Shown here: piece by piece, positions 10,307 through 22,429 of the stretch
Numbering within the stretch: position 1 is the stretch's first letter
How the letters are laid out: every line of letters starts with the position of its first letter
DNA from: Protopterus annectens
Lineage: Eukaryota; Chordata; Ceratodontiformes; Protopteridae
Length of the DNA: 64,000 nucleotides
NCBI RefSeq assembly: GCF_019279795.1
Contig: NC_056726.1
Span: 1,018,022,974-1,018,086,973, forward strand
Direction of reading: 5' to 3'
Position numbers and translations under genes: made by a program
Notes under the pieces: model-generated
Told to the model about the DNA's origin: nothing
The model's database searches: none
Seen by the model: the letters and a program-made list of their open reading frames with translations, nothing else

Positions 10307-13101
10307 ATGCTGCTCAATGCCAGAAGTCTAAGCCTCAAGATGCATGCACTCGAGGCTCTCCTAAGTATGGAGAATATCAATATCTATGCAGTGACAGAGA
10401 CCTGGTTCAAGGCTCCAGAGAGCACCCCAGCACTACCAGGTTATACCTCATACCATGCTTTTCGGCCCCAAAACTTGGACCGAACCACAAAAGGAGGGGG
10501 AGTATCCATATTTATCAAAGATACCCATACCTCCAGGTTAGTGGCACTACACAAAGCATCGGAGACCATCCATGTACAGTTAACAGTGGATAAAACTGCT
10601 TTTCAGTGTGTAGCCTGCTACAGACCACCCTCCCAAACTCAGGAACCCCACTCGGCCTTCCTGAGAACACTGGAGAATATGAAGGTCTCTCCAAACACAA
10701 TAATATTGGGTGACGTCAACTACCCAAACATCAACTGGGAAAACTACTCAAGCCCCAACACCCTCTCCCAACAGTTCCTAGAATTTATAAACTCAAATGC
10801 TATGGAACAACTGGTCACCACTCCCACAAGAGGGGATAACATATTGGACCTGGTCATCACCAACATGGGGACTCTATGTTCCACACCAGAGTTATGTCCC
10901 TTATTGGTAAGATCAGACCATAAATTAATGTCACTGGATATCCATATGCCATCCCCACCCCCAGCCAAGGAAATCACAGTGAAAAATTTCTCAAAAGCAA
11001 ATTTTACACTTCTCAAAACCGAGGTGGAATCCTTCAAAGCCACCGGGCCAGTGGAAAATACTGCCCAAACAGCAGAATCCTTTACAAATGCATTCTATGG
11101 ACACCTACAGGAATGCATGGATTGTGCTATCCCAATTAAAACCAAGACTTACTCCTCCAAAGGCAGAAGACCAGCCTGGTGGACCCCAGCCATAAATAAG
11201 CTATACAACAGAAGGAGGAAGCTACTACATTATAGAGCAAAATCCCAAAAAGGGAAGGCATCTCTGATCAGTACTAGCAAAAAACTATGATCCCTCATAA
11301 AATTATCTAAGGCCAGCTTTGAAAGAAAAATTGCACAAGACACTAAAGATAATCACAAGGCCTTCTTTAGTTATGTCAGGAATCTGGGGGGCAACTCCCA
11401 GATAAGCTCTGAGTTAGTACAAAATGACAAAAAATACACTGATCCCACAGACATTGCCAACATCCTGGCAGACAGGTTCAGTGCAACCCCGCCCCCCCCT
11501 TCCCGCCAAAAGACCAAATGTCTATCCCTACAGAATGTAGCCTCCCTGACATCACAAATGCACAGGTGAGAGCTGCCCTCTCCAAAGCAAAAAACACAGC
11601 ATCAGTGGGACCAGACGGTGTCCCGGGCTGCGTCTTACACGAGCTCCAAGAAGAACGAAACCCTCACATAAAGTCACTGTTCAATCTCAGCCTTGCTACA
11701 GGATATGTACCCAAGGAATGACATACAGCAACAGTGGTCCCGCTCCACAAAGGTGGTGCCACAACGGACCCAGGAAACTATCGCCCTATAAGCCTGACTA
11801 GTCTGGTCTGCAAAGCTATGGAGTGTATCATCATGGAACTCAAACAAGGACATTGGTAACCTCCAGACACTGGATCCCACCCAATTTGGCTTTGTTAAGG
11901 GCAGATCTTGCCTCTTGAATCTGGTCGACTTCTTTGAAACAGTTACCAAGGCCATAGATGAAGGGAAGGTAGTCCACACAGCCTACCTGGACCTCGCAAA
12001 AGTCTTTGACACAATACCCCACTCGGGCATCATAAATAAGCTCACCAGCTTAAATATCAACCCCTATGTCACAAGATGGGTTGCAAACTGGCTCAGGGAT
12101 AGAACCCACATGGTCAGTATTGCAGGTGCCATGTCAGACTCCAAACCAGTTACAAGTGGCGTCCCACAAGGCTCAGTCCTGGGACCTCTCTTGTTCGGTA
12201 TATACTTCTCTGAGGCATAGGCCAATACAGAAGGTCTATGGCTGACCAAGTTCGCAGATGACTCCAAGCTGGCCACCATAATCGACTCTCCGGCTGACAC
12301 AAGCATCCTCCAAAAGGGTCTCACAGAGACGGATAACTGGTGCCAGATCCATGGCCTTAAGCTAAATGCCAAAAAGTGCATAGTCATCCTCTTTGGGAAA
12401 AACAAAGTGCCCACAAATTACCACATAGGTGGTAATCCATTAAGTACGGAAGAAGTAATTAGGGATTTGGGGACCGAAGTAGATAGAAACCTCTCTTTGA
12501 TAATCACGTTGCCAGAGTGGTTAGAAAGACCTTCTATATAGCCCACCTTATCATGAAAGGGTTCACATCTAGAACAAGAGAGGTCATTGTGCCCCTCTAC
12601 TCATCACTCATCAGGCCCATAATTGAATACACTGCCCCATTTGGGATGTACCTTACCCAACACCTGCAGCAACTGGAGAGGCCCCAAAAGTACCTCACCA
12701 AGAGGATCAAGGGACTCAAACAGATGCCCTATGCAGTTTGGCTAAAGAAACTCCAGCTCTTCTCAGTTGCTTACCGCCTACTCAGAAGTGATCTTTGCCT
12801 GATGTATAAAGCCATGTCTAACCCAGAATTAATAGACATGCTCCACCTCAGGAAATCCAAATCCCTTACAGCTACACACTCCAGGGACTTAAACCTCAGC
12901 ACAGAAATAAATAGGACATGTTGGAGAGACAGATTCATATCCCAAAGGCTGCCCTCACTCTGGAACAGAATCCCAGTCCATGTTAGGCAGAGCCCCTCAC
13001 TGACCCTCTTCAAGAGAAATCTTGACGAGTGGATGGGAGATCGTAAGTTCACCCCTGGGATCTCTTCTGTGTCCCTTCTAGACAGGGGCACAGTAAACTA
13101 A
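10307..13101 (+). pseudogene. CR1-A ORF2: APE endonuclease and reverse transcriptase
   Basis: Residues 1-230 form the apurinic-type endonuclease: ARSL near the start, TETWF at about 10395, ILGDVNYP at about 10706 and RSDHKL at about 10914. The RT domain follows with GNYRPISL (11777), TQFGFVKGRSCLLNL (11880), the motif A segment AYLDLAKVFDTIPH (11982), SGVPQGSVLGPLLF (12157) and catalytic FADD (12254). The frame is broken by TGA at 11288, a frameshift in the C run near 11490, TGA at 11719, a frameshift near 11845, TAG at 12218 and a frameshift near 12495. The TAG at 12218 has an exact counterpart in copy B. Confidence 0.93.
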
Positions 13102-13256
13102 CCTTAAAAGGGCTATCTTCTGTGACCTACTCTACAGAGGCACAGTAAACTGATTTAAAAGGGTGGCAAAAGCCAAACACACTCTGGCTAGGCTTGTAAA
13201 TGCTCCAGGGCAGATAGCCTAGTATAAACCTATGAACCTAAATCTATGAACCTATT

Positions 13257-13919
13257 AGTTACACAATTTACATAAATTTGTGCCACATGTACTCTTTAAT
13301 TTGTTGTGAATAACACTGCTATACTACAAGATGTATAACGTTTTGTAGTGCTAATGCTGTTGTCTATATCTACTATAAGTCTTCGGGTTACTCTAAAAAT
13401 TCTCCTATCCATGAAAGACAGTAATACCAATTCAAAATCTAAGGACAGTAACTGCAATTCTTGGAACAGTGAGAATATAATTTTTGAAAAGAATGAATAC
13501 ATAGGAATAGCTAGTTATGAGGCTGCAGTATTTTTGATCATTCCTTTTACTGCAATTGACATGATCTCAGAGTTAGAACATGCATACACAGAAGGGGTAT
13601 GGGGACGGCAATGGGTTATAAAAGTGTAATAGTAAGGGTTAGACTTCTAAAGTCACTGTTTTTGTTAGAAGTGTAGTGTGAGGTTTTGCATTTCTGCTAA
13701 AAGAAAATGTGTGTAAAATAGTATGCATTTGGAATGTGAGGCCAAGAAATTCAGAACTTCTACTGTATGTGAACTGGTGTCGTCCATCAAAAGGTGAACA
13801 TTTTGGAACAGAGTAGGGCAGACACAGATTTGCATCACTTTTCTTCAAAACCTAAAATGTTAAATTTAGACAGGCAACAAATCAAAATAAGCAGTTATAC
13901 AATCTTATTCCATGGCTGT
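13257..13919. other. no recognisable gene
   Basis: Mostly AT-rich sequence between the CR1-A tail and an RTE fragment. ORFs of up to about 90 codons occur but have no family motif. Confidence 0.5.
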
Positions 13920-14660
13920 GTGTGTGTGCCTGGAGTGATGGAGATATGCTCTAGAGAGAAGAGGAATGAAGGTCAGCAGGACTAAGACAGAATATATGTG
14001 TGTGAATGAGAGGGAGGATAGAGGAATGGTGAGGATGCAAGGAGTAGAGGTGGCGAAGGTGGATGACTTTAAATACTTGGGGTCAATAGTTCAGAATAAC
14101 GGTGAGTGTGGAAGAGAGGTGAAGAAGAGAGTACAGGCAGGATAGAGTGGCTGGAGAAGAGTGTCAGGAGTGATCTGTGACAGACAAGTACCTGTAAGAG
14201 TGAAAGGGAAGGTCTACAAGAGGGTAATGAGACCAGCTATGTTATATGAGTTGGAGACATTGGCACTGACAAAAAGGCAGGAGTTTGAACTGGATGAGCA
14301 GAGTTAAAGATGTCAAGATTTGCACTGGGTGTGACGAGGGTGGATAGGATTAGGAATAAGTATATTAGAGGGTCAGCCCAGGTTGGAAGGTTTGGAGACA
14401 AAGCCAGAGAGGCAAGATTATGTTGGTTTGGACATGTGCTGAGGAGGGATGCTGAGTATATTGGGAAAAAGATGCTAAGGATGAAGCTACCAGGTGACAG
14501 GAAAAGAGGAAGGCCTAAGATAAGGTTTATGGATGTGGTGAGAGAGAACATGCAGGTGGGTGGTGTGACAGAGCAAGATACAGAGGACAGGAAGAAATGG
14601 AAACAGGTGATCCGCTGTGGCGACCCCTAATGGGAACAGCCAAAAGAAGATGATGACGGT
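13920..14660 (+). pseudogene. 3' end of an RTE-type LINE
   Basis: The translation matches the end of a non-LTR RT of the RTE kind. Segments include KTEYMCVNE near 13992, KYLGSIVQNNGECG near 14072, a VRPAMLYELETLAL-like stretch near 14228, ARLCWFGHVLRRDAEYIG at about 14413-14466 and KRGRPKIRFMDVVRENM at about 14503-14553. It ends IRCGDP, followed by a 3' tail TGGCGACCCCTAATGGGAAC. At least one frameshift and stop separate the upstream part from the open frame at 14310-14630. The element is 5'-truncated near 13920. A related copy lies on the minus strand at 40640-43115. Confidence 0.82.
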
Positions 14661-14765
14661 TCCATGCTTGTGTGTAACCAAAGAAAACAGATGTTACTGT
14701 ACTGATCTGGAAGTGCTTGGGCTGACATACATTCAATTTGTGGTACTAGAGTAAAGGTCAGGTGA

Positions 14766-14766
<1 letters not shown>

Positions 14767-14849
<83 letters not shown>
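14767..14849. repeat. (TG)n microsatellite
   Basis: About 41 uninterrupted TG units directly downstream of the RTE 3' end. Confidence 0.98.
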
Positions 14850-14850
<1 letters not shown>

Positions 14851-15219
14851 TATGTGTTTGTGGCTTGCAGTTAAATTCCTCTAATGATCATCTTGTTGAG
14901 GTCTTCTTATGCCCCAGTCATTAACTTTTCTTCCTTCCAGATAATTTTTTTTTACAGATGTTAGTTGAGAAAACAAATATCCTGGCCAATAATAATTCGG
15001 AGAATGTAACAGCCCCCTTAGCTGGGTAGGTCTGTTGGATCCAAAGAGATTATTGTACAGTTATTACTCACCTGATGGTCTGGTTGTATGCACTGGTGAT
15101 GGTGGGCTTATGAATGGTTGTTCATCCAAGGGCACATGTGCTCACAAACTTTTCTTCTAAAGGGAAGATGGGATGTAAGCTTGACGTGTTTATTATTTTT
15201 GGAGAAATTATGTACTTCA

Positions 15220-15460
15220 TTATTTATTTAACATTTGTTAACCAGGAAAATCTGACTTTGAACAAGCCAATTATCAGCAGAGGCCAGGGAGAAACACTCC
15301 AGACATATCTTTCAAATGTGGGAGGAAACCAGACCACTCAGAGAAAACTCACATGAACACAGGGAGGACATGGAGACTCTACACAGAAGGCACCCCAGCC
15401 AAGAATCAAACCAGACAACCTCTTGCTGTGAGGCGACAAAACACACGGATGCAACACTGC
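15220..15460 (+). repeat. dispersed repeat with GGAGGAAACCAGA / GAGGCGACAA motifs
   Basis: Contains TTTGTTAACCAGGAAA, AATGTGGGAGGAAACCAGA, ACACAGGGAGGACATGG and CTCTTGCTGTGAGGCGACAA. These align with the right half of 4207-4549 and with 16500-16710. The left part (TTAACCAGGAAA) is shared only with 16500-16710. Confidence 0.7.
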
Positions 15461-16056
15461 ATTAAGTTATTTATCTCCTCATGTAGAGACTACTATATCA
15501 GGGAACAAGCTAATAAAGATCTAAATGGACTTCGGGGTTCCTAGTATCCAGTCTGATGTGATCAAATTTATCTATTAAAGTAAGCATTTTAAGAAAATCA
15601 TGCAGCATATAAGGGTTCCAAAAGTCTTTTATAGGAAATCTCTAAATGTTGGGTCATTGTGTACCACCAAGATAGCAACAAGATTTACAAAGGGCAGGAA
15701 AAAGATGATTGCCTATGTAGATGTTTGCGTTGTTTGTGTAAAACTGAAGAACTACAAAAAGACAATTTAATAGTGGAGTGAAGGGAGAGATACACTCAGA
15801 AAAAAAGTATCAGGTTTCCATGACAGACTAGTATGTAATGCAACTGAACCAGTAGTATGGAGGTTGGCTCAAACCTTTAGAATGAAGGGCATTTGCCTAT
15901 AAGGTTATATTGTAAATGAGCACTACTGCTTTGTATACAGCCAACACCCTACACACTCAAATAAGCTCCACACTACGCAGCTGTAAATTATCATCACTGG
16001 CTCCACAGGATTTCATACACCTCAGACTAATCCCAGTACTTTTAGTCGAACTTTAG

Positions 16057-16059
<3 letters not shown>
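15461..16059. other. no recognisable gene
   Basis: No coding or repeat signal recognised between the dispersed repeat and the CA array. Confidence 0.5.
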
Positions 16060-16098
<39 letters not shown>

Positions 16099-16132
16099 CA
16101 CACACGCACACACACACACGCACACCCACCCA

Positions 16133-16201
<69 letters not shown>

Positions 16202-16202
16202 G

Positions 16203-16244
<42 letters not shown>
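16060..16244. repeat. (CA)n microsatellite with CG interruptions
   Basis: About 185 bases of CA dinucleotides with CGCA interruptions near 16091, 16105, 16120 and 16197-16207, and an ACCCACCCAC segment near 16125. Confidence 0.97.
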
Positions 16245-16245
<1 letters not shown>

Positions 16246-16499
16246 TTCCAGAATGAGGAAATACCAACTCCTTCCTTCACAGGTTTACAGCATGCTGGCA
16301 GAAGTTAGTCAGAACTAAATAAGCTCATACTTCAGTATTTCCTCTTACCATACACCAGCATTTAAATACATCTGCATAGTTTTCAAATGCAAACAACACA
16401 CAGTTTTCTACACGGGTAAAATGCGTAAGCTACTACGCAAATTAAACAATCAGCCACAAGCATTATGAGCTCACTAATCAAATTATTTATTTGAAATAA

Positions 16500-16710
16500 G
16501 TTAAAACGTTTTATTGATTAACCAGGAAACCCAGTTTTAGCATAGAAACTCTTCAGAGACATGTCTTGGTAATGCAGGAGGAAGCCAGAGTAAACACACA
16601 CAAATGCAGGGAGGACATGCAGACTCCATACAGAAGTCACTGTAGACAAGAATCAAACCAGAGAACCCCTTCCTGTGAGGCAGCAATGCTACCACTGCAC
16701 CACTCATTTG
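16500..16710 (+). repeat. dispersed repeat, second copy of the 15220 type
   Basis: Shares TTAACCAGGAAA, GCAGGGAGGACATGCAGACT, GAATCAAACCAGAGAAC and TGCACCACTC with 15220-15460 and, in its right half, with 4207-4549. Confidence 0.7.
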
Positions 16711-17694
16711 GATATCCTTATCAATTAAATATGTAATCAGTAAAAATCTTGCACAAGAAATTTAAAACAGCTAAGTCAAAAAAGACAGACAATGGTCGGA
16801 AAATTCTATCTAATATAAAAACTAAAAATATATTTGAGTGAAAGCTGTACTGCGCCCTTAATGACTCTGGGATCTAAGCTGCAAACAGAATTTGCAAAGT
16901 CGTTGCAGGCAAAAGACATGTAATTTGTGCTCTGGCCTAATGGTATGCTCCAGTGGACAATATAGTAATTCATGTAGTTTCTTTAATACCTGTTACATTT
17001 TGAATTAACAGTCATTCCTCCCAATTGCATTGTCCCCAAATAGTATTTGCCATGGTTGTAGTTTTAATAGAGAAGATGATATTTCTGTTTCCACTGTTAC
17101 TTACTTCTTGGGGGAAGAAGAAAGTCTCAGTAAGCCGGTCAGATATTATTAAGTGACATTTTGCAGCAACCTCCAAGAACATTCAATTTGCACTACAGAT
17201 AGTCAGGAAACAGAGCTTAGCTCCATTCTTACCTGTAATGGAATTTAAAGTAACAAATGCAGCTATAGATCATTTTATGCATTTCTTTTATACATTTACA
17301 TATTTAATTTTTAAAAACATGTTTCAGGGAAATAGAACATATTCCATGGGATTTGCATGTGCCTCTAGACTCTTTTAATACAGGTGAAAACTGTATGAGA
17401 AGTTTAGTGAGATGCCAGTGTCTGGGCAGCTCAGTAATAATTGTAAGAAAATACAAATACTTAGTATTCATGATGAGTCTCAGTTCTGGTCCTGATTTGA
17501 AATGGCCGTGCAGTTCTGTATACCAAGTAGTCATTTATTCCACTCCACCTGACGTGAAGTACTTCTCTTACTCTTTATAATGTAATTGGGATTACTGGTT
17601 ATGTTACTCAAGAACAGGGGAAACAAGTCAATGTCCCAGCATATCCGTTCTGCCACCATCTGGTAATTCATACATGAACTATAACAGCTAAAAA
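16711..17694. other. no recognisable gene
   Basis: AT-rich sequence. ORFs near 17304-17580 on both strands show no domain or family motif. Confidence 0.5.
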
Positions 17695-17772
17695 ACTCCG
17701 AAGAGAATGTAAGGCTAGGCTTCTTAAGATCCTCAGAGATCAATAGCCTAGGAAGTACCTATGAACCTAGAA
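17695..17772 (+). repeat. diverged solo CR1 3' tail
   Basis: AGGCTAGGCTTCTTAAG, then CAATAGCCTAGGAAGTACC and CTATGAACCTAG. The outer hairpin arms CTAGGC/GCCTAG and one octamer are kept, while the central palindrome is degraded, which suggests an older insertion. Confidence 0.75.
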
Positions 17773-18289
17773 GACTCTTGTGTTAAGCTATGTCTGTCCC
17801 TTAATATGAGTGCATAATTTGTAAAATGATATTGCTGCCACTCATCCTATTTTACTTCAGAAACATATCCAATTATCTCAATGCTGGGATGAGAAGTTAA
17901 AAATCTATGTTTTGGAGTATAATCAGAACTGTAAAAAAATGTCATAATGAGGATGGCAAAGATATACACCCCTCTGTCAGCTAGGAATTGTTGGTGACTC
18001 ATCATTATTTAGTATGCTGTTACATTCCTCTGTCAGACAGGAAATGGTGGCGACTCATAATTATTTGGTATGCTATCACGACAACATGGTTCTTCTCAAA
18101 TGAATCATCACCACTGAGGTATACCACGGGAGAATATTTTGATATTATGCCTGTGGTATAAGTAAGGTGTGCAAAACAGCACTGTGATTAATGTGTTGCA
18201 CAAAAACTTGATCAGCGAAGACAGAGCAGTTAGGGATGGAAAGGCTGTGGCCAAGATGGGTAACAGGATGCACACTGTGAGAAAAGCAG

Positions 18290-18545
18290 GAAGTAAGGAC
18301 ACCATAGAGGATGCCTAAGTAGCTTCAATTGCAGACAAGATCAAGGAGAACAGATTATGTCGGTTCTGTTACTTATGCTGGAAAGCAGAAGCCGATTTGG
18401 GAGCTGCAAGAAGAAGAAAGGAGACAAGTTTATAAAACCAAGAGACGGGTGGATTGTATGAGACAAGACCTGTCACAGCTGGCATGACTATTGAAGAGGC
18501 TACGAATCAAGGGAGATGGTGACAATGCAACATCCAGATACTTTG
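18290..18545 (+). pseudogene. decayed C-terminus of a second RTE-like LINE
   Basis: The translation around 18330-18360 reads ADKIKENRLCRF, and around 18485-18525 it reads AGMTIEEATNQGRW. Both resemble the ends of RTE-type proteins (an ENRLRWFGHV-like segment, then a GMTIEEA..R.RW segment). The intervening part has a stop and no conserved length. The sequence is more diverged from the family at 13920 than that family is from 40640-43115. Confidence 0.5.
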
Positions 18546-21424
18546 TAAAAAAATGTGAAAAAGGACGTTAGTAATGATAAAGATTTGTGGTACAAGTCAT
18601 ACCTGCATTGGTGCAAAGCACAAAGGTTAGATATGCTCAAGATAAGAACACCTTTCAGTCTGTTTTCAATTACAGAAAAATTAAGAAAGTAGTCGTTAAA
18701 TGCTGGGGTTGGGGTACTTTTACCTGACTTACTCTGATTTCCAATGAGGTGTTTCACACAGTCTGTGTGGACAATATATCCCCAGATATTTATGTCAGGG
18801 ATCTTATGCATGTAACAAAACCTAGAGTGCTGGCCACTATGGCATTGCGGGTATTAACCCTTCACTTAAATAGTTCCAATGTGGAGTATTAGAATAGGGC
18901 AAATCCTAAATTGTGAAAGAATTTTAGAGATGTGCCTGGAATTAGTTTCAGAACCAGCTAGTGTCTATAGATGTTGAAATAGGGTATACCTACATATTTA
19001 TTTAAAAAAATGACACTGATTGTTTCGAAAATTGAATTATAGCTTGTGATATAAAACTACCTCAAATTTAAATTCTGAGCAATGTGATTCTGAAGCTACA
19101 AAGGCCTGGAGATGTGGCCGTAGGTACAAAACAAAGCATACTGCAGCTGTAGCATACGTACAGTGTACATGCTGGAGATATGAAGTGATGAGTATCTAGC
19201 ATTCATATATACTGGAATCGCTCCATCATTAGGTCATTCTGGAAAGAGTATGTACGTTTGTCAGTAACATCAGGACCAGTCCATTAAAGCTGTGTTTATT
19301 GCTACATGGCAGACCCATCTCTTTCATCTCTCTCTGAAAATCATTGTGGAAGTTTATTATTTGCATAATACATTCTGTCAAACAAATAGTACTTAAAAAA
19401 CTGGAACATGTCACTCCTCATGTTTCCATAGCTATGGAATTACAGAGGATAGTACCAAATAAAACTCAGAATCAAAACAGGAAATTGCTTGGGAAGGAAA
19501 GTCTAGCGACCTCATAAGGGATGTGCCATATATGCATGAGAAAATAATGAAAATGTTTGCGGTCGACTCCATGACATAATGCTCTCATCGTTAAATGGAT
19601 GCTCATTGTGACCCAGACTACACTGCTCATGTGACAATGCTGGCTCATAGTCTGTACATATAGTATACTGCCTTGGTGCTATATAATTCAAGATGTTAAT
19701 TTTTTCAAGTAGTTTATGTGGTATCTGGATTTTATAATAATAATACCTATCAATGCCTTATTACACATATATGGCTATTCTTCAGCTACCTTTAGAGGTC
19801 ATGTTTTATATCCCATGTTTCTGCTTCATGACTGTTCTCTAGTTTGTAAATCTACTCTGTGCTTTGTTTTTCTTAAAACCTAGATGAATGTATTTCATAG
19901 GTAATTCCTGTTTTGTATAGTACAACTGGGCAACTTAGTGTCTTCTACAAGGTTTCAGTTATTTTCTATCTCAAATTTCTTCCAAATATCACAGTTTGTT
20001 TTCCTGTCGTATTCTAGGACAGGAAAAATGATATGCTGTTACCTGTCTTGAGGTTTTGCCTGTATAGAACTTTGTAGAAATCATTCTGTGTGCTATACGA
20101 AGAGTATGGTGGTCAGTGATGAACACTCTACAGTATATTCTGTCCGCATTTGCTTAAAGCCAGGGAAGTAAAGGATAGTGGGTAGCCATATGAGATTTTT
20201 AAATCAAACTCTGAGGTAAACCAACATGATCTATATGCACCATTACAATGCTGGAATAAAAATACAGAAATAGTTAATTAGTTAATTAATCTAGCATCAA
20301 ACTCCTCATTGTGATTTTAAGGGGCCGGTGCTCTGCCTTAGTTAACAAATTAAACACATTAACAGATAAATAAACAAATTATTCAAAACATGGAGCAATG
20401 TACTGCAACAAGCTTCATCTGTTGTTAATTATTATATTAATATAGCATGTGCTGTTATACTCACATTCTGCATAAACATATAAATGTAATAAAATAATTT
20501 CTGAGTGATGCTAATGACATCAAAGAAACAAAGAGATTGGCAACATTTTAATATACTCATCTGTCTACTTTCAAAAAATAAAGTACATAGCCAGCCATTG
20601 TTTCACAAATACCTATACATCTTAGAAATCAATGTATAAATACTTCTGGTTATCAGGGAATGTATAGCAGTAATAAGAAACATCTTCAGTGTGACATAAG
20701 AATGTAGTGATGTTTTGTTGTTTACTGTTGAGGGCACAGATTTCTTATGTTGCACCTCAGACACCACACGGAGCAGTCACATGCCCTGCAGTGACCACAA
20801 TCATCTTTGCTGCCATTTTGTCCACTTCAGGGTTTGTAATTTCAACTCATTATCAGATGGATGCAGTGCCACATTGCATCATGGGAAAATATCTGAAGAT
20901 CTTCATTGTCACTTTCAGGTGATAAGTCTGTAGCGCAATGCATTATCTAGCCAAGGACAAAGTTGCATTGTTGTTAAATTGCCTTTGAGGGTTCCTTTTT
21001 GCTTTGTTTTTACATTAGGAAGACCAGGTCATCCATCTTGTGGCCGAAGGTATTTGCCTGGTCATTCTGAATTGTGAAATATTCCAGGGAGCTCAGAGTG
21101 TAGTCATTTACTGACCAGAGGGCACAGGAGTTATTTTCAACTTTTTTCTGTCTGCTATAAATTGGGTACATTTACTCAGAGCTGCTCACTGTGCAACCCT
21201 AAACACAAGCAAATGCTTGGACAGTAAAATTTCCCTATAAAACTAATAGTAGGACTGTAACCTTTAATACACTGAAGCTGTGAACAAACCAGTTGAGCCT
21301 CAAACAGCACCTAATGCCATATCCTAGCATTATCTAGCATTTTCCTCCTTAATCCTTAAAACCTCCGCAGGAGACCTCTGTCAAACCCTGTCATTAAACT
21401 ACAATAGCCCACCAAAATACAGGT
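18546..21424. other. long stretch with no recognisable gene
   Basis: Nearly 3 kb of AT-rich DNA with only short ORFs that have no motif. A TTAATTAGTTAATTAAT segment occurs near 20275. I see no SINE head, LINE tail or inverted repeat. Confidence 0.5.
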
Positions 21425-22380
21425 ATGGAGGTCATAGTTATGCAACTTCCAAATGTCTCTGTGACCAGCCTGGTAGATACTGGCATCCTGTGACAATAAA
21501 GCAATTGTCTCATGTTCTCAGACAACTATTTAATCCTTAAAGAAAGTAATACAATATGCAAGAGATGTACATACATTACTTCCTTGGAGGCAAAGATCTT
21601 ACTTACAAACAAGGTTGCCAAGAACATACGCACGACATCCCTCACACATACTGCTCACCACACATACAACATCTTATGCCGAGGCACTTTAAACAACCAT
21701 TTCCAAACAACAAAGATCTCCTAAGACTTCAAACGACAATGCCTGTCCTTCAATAAAGCACACATCAAAAGCAACAGCAAACATCACAGGTACACCTACA
21801 CCCAACAGCACCCCCATGATCGAAGCCTATAAGGCAAGTAAACACTTTACCTAGGACTGTCTTCATAGGGGATTCCAATGTACAACACGCAGACGCACCC
21901 CTCACCAGGCAGGACAAGGTGAAGATAATGATTAGTGGCATATCCAGAGCCAGAATCCATAATATCATGCATGCACTCAAGTCACTGCACCGCAGTTATC
22001 AGTCTGACTCTATCATAGTCCATGTGGGTGTAAGTGACCTGAGATGTACCTCACTGGACTATATGAAAAGAGACATTGCAGATCTCTCAGAAAATGTGTC
22101 ACAAACAGGTGTGTCTTGCACTGAGCAGCATTCCACCTTCACCAAGGAAGATGCCATGGTATGAACAGAAAATGATCGATTTTAACAATAGGCTTAGTTT
22201 CTGGTGCCATTCAGCGGGATTCAATATCTGTTAACATGGTAGGACATGGCTAACAGGCCACATTGCTTTGCCAAGGATGGTCTCACCTATCCCCCTCCCC
22301 AAGTTTTTGTATATTGGCTAAAACTTTATCCACCACCTTAGAGCTTTTTTAGGCAATGCCAAAATGTCACACTTAGCAGC
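21425..22380 (+). pseudogene. CR1-D ORF1 relic
   Basis: The start ATGGAGGTCATAG at 21425 aligns with the copy E N-terminus: SLVDTGILRQ here, SLVEMGILRQ there. The second half of the zinc motif survives (CKRCTYI near 21558), while the first CxxC is lost. The esterase blocks are readable: a GDSNVQHADAPLTR-like block I near 21870, IIVHVGVSDLRCTSLDYMKRD near 22013-22075, and a degraded block V near 22270. The D of the usual GVND block is kept, but N is replaced by S. Several frameshifts are present. Confidence 0.8.
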
Positions 22381-22429
22381 ATAGCAAAAAAAAAAAAAGA
22401 AGAAGAAGAAGCTCAAAGCAGCCTTAAGA

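Larger units (their letters stand above)
9047..13256 (+). mobile_element. CR1 LINE copy A, near full length
   Basis: The element has a 5' region shared with copy B, ORF1 (9303-10277), ORF2 (10307-13101) and a 3' UTR ending in the conserved hairpin GGCTAGGCTTG...ATAGCCTAGTA and CTATGAAC repeats at 13188-13256. CR1 elements are non-LTR retrotransposons that insert by target-primed reverse transcription. Both ORFs carry stops and ORF2 also has frameshifts, so the copy is dead. It belongs to the younger group with copies B, C and F. No target duplication is evident, as is usual for CR1. Confidence 0.93.

Noticed and set aside
16022-16280. ORFs of Cys-Val repeats, and similar Thr-His repeats at 25979-26215, 40096-40325, 53588-53962 and 60814-61192
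   Set aside because: They are translations of CA/TG microsatellites.
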